Positions 5,707 to 7,491 of a DNA stretch of 7,491 bases are shown piece after piece. Both the position numbers and the translations under genes were made by a program. Under the pieces are notes generated by a model. It worked only from the letters and a program-made list of their open reading frames with translations. It searched no databases and was not told where the DNA came from. Origin of the DNA: an uncultured Spirochaetia bacterium. GTDB taxonomy: Bacteria; Spirochaetota; UBA4802; JAGODF01. The stretch spans positions 1 through 7,491 of the forward strand of contig CALCJG010000012.1 in assembly GCA_937967705.1 (NCBI GenBank). The letters run 5' to 3'. The first letter of the stretch is position 1, and each line of letters opens with the position of its first letter.

Positions 5707-6870
5707 TCAATAGTCATGCTCCACCCGGGTGATGAAAAAATCCCCGGTCTTCTTCAGGCTGTCAAAGGCATCGCTCTTCCTCAGGTTTTCGAGAACCTGG
5801 TCCATGGCCCGCGCGTAACGGGTATTTTTCTGTTTCTCGTCGCTGGCATAGTAATGGTAGTCGTAGGCCTCTTCGTCGAAGCCGCAATCCTCCGTAAAGG
5901 CGGCAAATTCCTGATAGGCCCAGTCCCCGGTGTTCCTCTTCACTTCCAGCCTGCGTTCCTCTTCGAGATATTTGGGGTACTGTTTTGCGTATTCTTCCAG
6001 GGTCTCTTCCAGTTTCTCCAGGGAATTGAGGCAGAGGCCGCTGGCGTCGATGGAAAAACCGTAGAAGGTCTCGTCCTGATGCTCCAGGGCGAACTTTTTA
6101 ATTTCCTGGATGGCGAATTCCGTCATTTTCCGGACATCAAATCTGCTCTCTTCCGGTTCCGCCCCGTCTTCCTCTTCCTCATCATCGTCGTCCAAGTCGT
6201 CCTCGTTTGCATGGTCTGTGTCGGGGTGATGGGTATGAAAGAGGTCGGCAACTCTATTCATAAAGTCCATCACCTCCAGCGCTTCCCTCAGGGGGTTGTC
6301 CAGTTCGTTTATGGTCTTTTCGTAGGTGAGGCTCATCTCATCCCGGATATAGAGGGAGTATATCTGCCGGGACTGAATGTTCTGCGTGATGAAATGTATC
6401 TCTTCGTCGGACAATGAGGATAGCAGTTTCAGGGCCTCATCAACCTCCTCCTGGTCCCCCTGGAGGTAAACTTTATCCTCAAGGTAATGGGTTGTTTCGC
6501 TGTCGTCATCCTCATCCCAGGGATCCTCGTCATCGTTGTCCCCATCAGTTTTATCCTCCTCCCAGAAAAGATCGATTTCACCTAGGGTGTTCTCGAATTT
6601 CAGGTCTATGTTGTACTTGCAGAACCAGAGATCGACGGTCATCCTTAAGGGTAGATCGCCCAGAAGGGCTTTCAAGACGTACTTCTCTTCACTAGTGTCG
6701 TATTTGACTTTTGCATCCTTCAGGGATATGGCGATATCCTTCAGCAGTTCGGTCATTATCTTTCCCTGGGCATCCTCGTCCATCTCCTCATAGTCTTTCA
6801 GCCTGTTTTTCCATTGGTCAATGTTCTGGTAAAGCTTCAGCTTTTCCTGCAAATCCCAGCGGTTTTCCAT
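5707..6870 (-). CDS. Highly acidic protein with DUF4303-like C-terminal region
   Basis: This 387-residue soluble protein has no signal peptide or membrane helix. Its N-terminus (1-55) is helical and charged. A middle region includes a strand-like LRMTVDLWFCKYNIDLKF (75-92), a first acidic block (about 104-125, up to DEDDDSE) and a helical part (140-212). A second acidic block at 222-240 is nearly all Asp/Glu and acts as a linker to the C-terminal domain (about 247-387). That domain shows features I associate with DUF4303: FYGFSIDASG (269-278), a helix LEKLEETLEEYAKQ and the signature RNTGDWAYQEF (312-322). DUF4303 proteins are often near polymorphic-toxin or immunity genes, but nothing toxin-like is visible here, so function is open. 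ATG 6870 has AGGAGGGG (6875-6882) at good spacing. It converges on the lipoprotein gene. Confidence 0.82.
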   Translation of the reverse strand: MENRWDLQEKLKLYQNIDQWKNRLKDYEEMDEDAQGKIMTELLKDIAISLKDAKVKYDTSEEKYVLKALLGDLPLRMTVDLWFCKYNIDLKFENTLGEIDLFWEEDKTDGDNDDEDPWDEDDDSETTHYLEDKVYLQGDQEEVDEALKLLSSLSDEEIHFITQNIQSRQIYSLYIRDEMSLTYEKTINELDNPLREALEVMDFMNRVADLFHTHHPDTDHANEDDLDDDDEEEEDGAEPEESRFDVRKMTEFAIQEIKKFALEHQDETFYGFSIDASGLCLNSLEKLEETLEEYAKQYPKYLEEERRLEVKRNTGDWAYQEFAAFTEDCGFDEEAYDYHYYASDEKQKNTRYARAMDQVLENLRKSDAFDSLKKTGDFFITRVEHDY

Positions 6871-6896
6871 GATGCCCCTCCTGAATCGATTATGAA

Positions 6897-6926
6897 ATTA
6901 TTGAACTCTGATGAAAAATAAGGCAA
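6897..6926 (-). promoter_or_regulatory. Candidate promoter of the acidic-protein gene
   Basis: Read on the minus strand, TTGCCT (6926-6921, 4 of 6 matches to -35) and AATAAT (6902-6897, 5 of 6 to -10) are 18 bases apart. They sit just upstream of the ribosome site at 6882-6875. The region is AT-rich; the call rests on box similarity only. Confidence 0.35.
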
Positions 6927-7226
6927 GCAATAAACCTTCTGATTAGCCGCATATCACCCCACCCGGTCGTACTCAAAAAGCGGTAATATATCAAGACGCT
7001 GCCTGCATGGGATCTTATCCTCGCAGTGAGGAATCCCTCACCACTACCGGTACTGCCATCGCTCAGGGACCCGGTGCCTTTCTTCCGGGGATCGAGCTGA
7101 TCTGCCGAGTGATGAATTGATGACGCACATTCTCTGCAACGGCGTCGGGTTTATGACATCGTTGACTTTAATTGTTCGATATGGGGGAGAATAAAAAAAG
7201 TCATTACAAAGCTTTTTCTTGAAATC

Positions 7227-7243
7227 ATCAGCTATATGCTGAT
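7227..7243. promoter_or_regulatory. Operator-like inverted repeat upstream of the secreted-protein gene
   Basis: Perfect 6-base arms ATCAGC and GCTGAT flank a 5-base TATAT centre, 88 bases before the start codon and just after a TTGAAA (7219-7224). The size and symmetry suit a dimeric repressor site, but there is only one copy in the window and no regulator gene beside it. Confidence 0.3.
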
Positions 7244-7331
7244 AAGGTATATTGATTCCACTATTTTGAGGTTTCATCGGCAATCCGGTCAATATCCGAT
7301 GAAGATAAAAGAATAAACGCTGGAGGAAAAG

Positions 7332-7491
7332 ATGAAGTTGAAGCAAATATCATTAGTCGTGTTTTCCCTTTTCATTACTGCCTTAATGGTGGTTCCGTCT
7401 GCCGGAGAATCCGCTGATGACGGATGGGTAAAAAAGGCGGATGTGGCCCAGTTCAAGGGGGCCGACTGGACAAACCTCGTCAAGCGTGTGA
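7332..7491 (+). CDS. Secreted protein, 3'-truncated by the window edge
   Basis: Only the first 53 codons are present and the frame stays open to the last base. The N-terminus is a classic Sec signal peptide: basic MKLKQ, a hydrophobic core about residues 6-20, and a likely signal peptidase I site after VVPSA (Ala24). The mature protein begins GESADDGWVKKADVAQFKGADW and is likely periplasmic or secreted. There is no lipobox cysteine. The ATG is supported by GGAGG (7322-7326) with good spacing. Too little is present to assign a family. Confidence 0.75.
   Translation, partial: MKLKQISLVVFSLFITALMVVPSAGESADDGWVKKADVAQFKGADWTNLVKRV

Larger units (their letters stand above)
6871..7331. other. Divergent intergenic region, 461 bases
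   Basis: This stretch separates the divergent acidic-protein and secreted-protein genes. It holds the minus-strand promoter candidate at 6897-6926, a short hairpin at 7026-7041 (GTGAGG, AATC loop, CCTCAC), an operator-like dyad at 7227-7243, and an open plus-strand frame of 58 codons ending at 7120 that lacks a ribosome site. The right third (7155-7320) is AT-rich and should carry the promoter of the 7332 gene. TTGACT at 7162-7167 and TTGAAA at 7219-7224 are possible -35 boxes, but neither has a well-spaced -10. No tRNA or recognised riboswitch is seen. Confidence 0.5.

Noticed and set aside
5626..6417. 263-codon plus-strand frame opposite the acidic protein
   Set aside because: Its hydrophobic Val/Phe/Leu-rich look comes from the antisense of Glu/Asp/Lys codons; the minus strand has the ribosome site and a recognisable domain.
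7026..7041. Short hairpin GTGAGG-AATC-CCTCAC as terminator or riboswitch part
   Set aside because: It has six base pairs, no T-run and no surrounding conserved structure that I recognise, so it could be chance.
7044..7346. 100-codon minus-strand frame across the start of the secreted-protein gene
   Set aside because: It overlaps the signal peptide region of a gene with a strong ribosome site, has no ribosome site of its own and shows no family pattern.
1..7491. A previously undescribed defence, toxin or mobile system
   Set aside because: I looked for nuclease, helicase, toxin/antitoxin, reverse transcriptase, transposase and repeat-array signals on both strands and saw none; the genes are mostly separate housekeeping or hypothetical units.

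Overview
The window is a piece of bacterial chromosome carrying loosely linked metabolic, transport and hypothetical genes. It has no rRNA, tRNA, CRISPR array, transposase or phage gene that I can see. GC content is moderate and varies: the bases 601-660 sampled in the first gene are 65% GC, while 5401-5460 and 5521-5580 in the lipoprotein gene are 43% and 40%. Shine-Dalgarno sites, sigma70-type promoter boxes and a lipobox point to a Gram-negative bacterium. The general protein character suggests a Desulfobacterota/Syntrophales-like organism, but that is an impression, not a demonstrated assignment.

Left part (1-1938): the 3' portion of an aldo/keto reductase gene is followed after 23 bases by a DMT/EamA-family permease with an extremely histidine-rich C-terminal tail. 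The two are probably co-transcribed. Next comes a minus-strand stretch (1940-2155) with no intact ORF. Joining two reading frames at two short homopolymer runs gives a coherent protein of about 71 residues, so this is either a small pseudogene or a gene broken by sequence errors.

Middle part (2200-4330): a clear sigma70-type promoter precedes a gene for a small three-helix membrane protein. A gene for a small YdeI/OmdA-type protein follows it almost immediately. A LysE/RhtB-type exporter gene and a gene for an unrecognised six-helix membrane protein come next, each with its own candidate promoter.

Right part (4331-7491): an isolated STAS-domain (anti-anti-sigma-like) protein, an AT-richer gene for a small lipoprotein, and a convergent minus-strand gene for a very acidic protein with a DUF4303-like C-terminal region. 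A 461-base intergenic region then leads to the start of a secreted-protein gene cut by the window edge. Most genes look like single transcription units, and no multi-gene pathway is assembled here. I found no convincing new defence or mobile system. The most interesting items are the split minus-strand small gene, the His-rich permease tail, the acidic DUF4303-like protein and the unclassified six-helix membrane protein.
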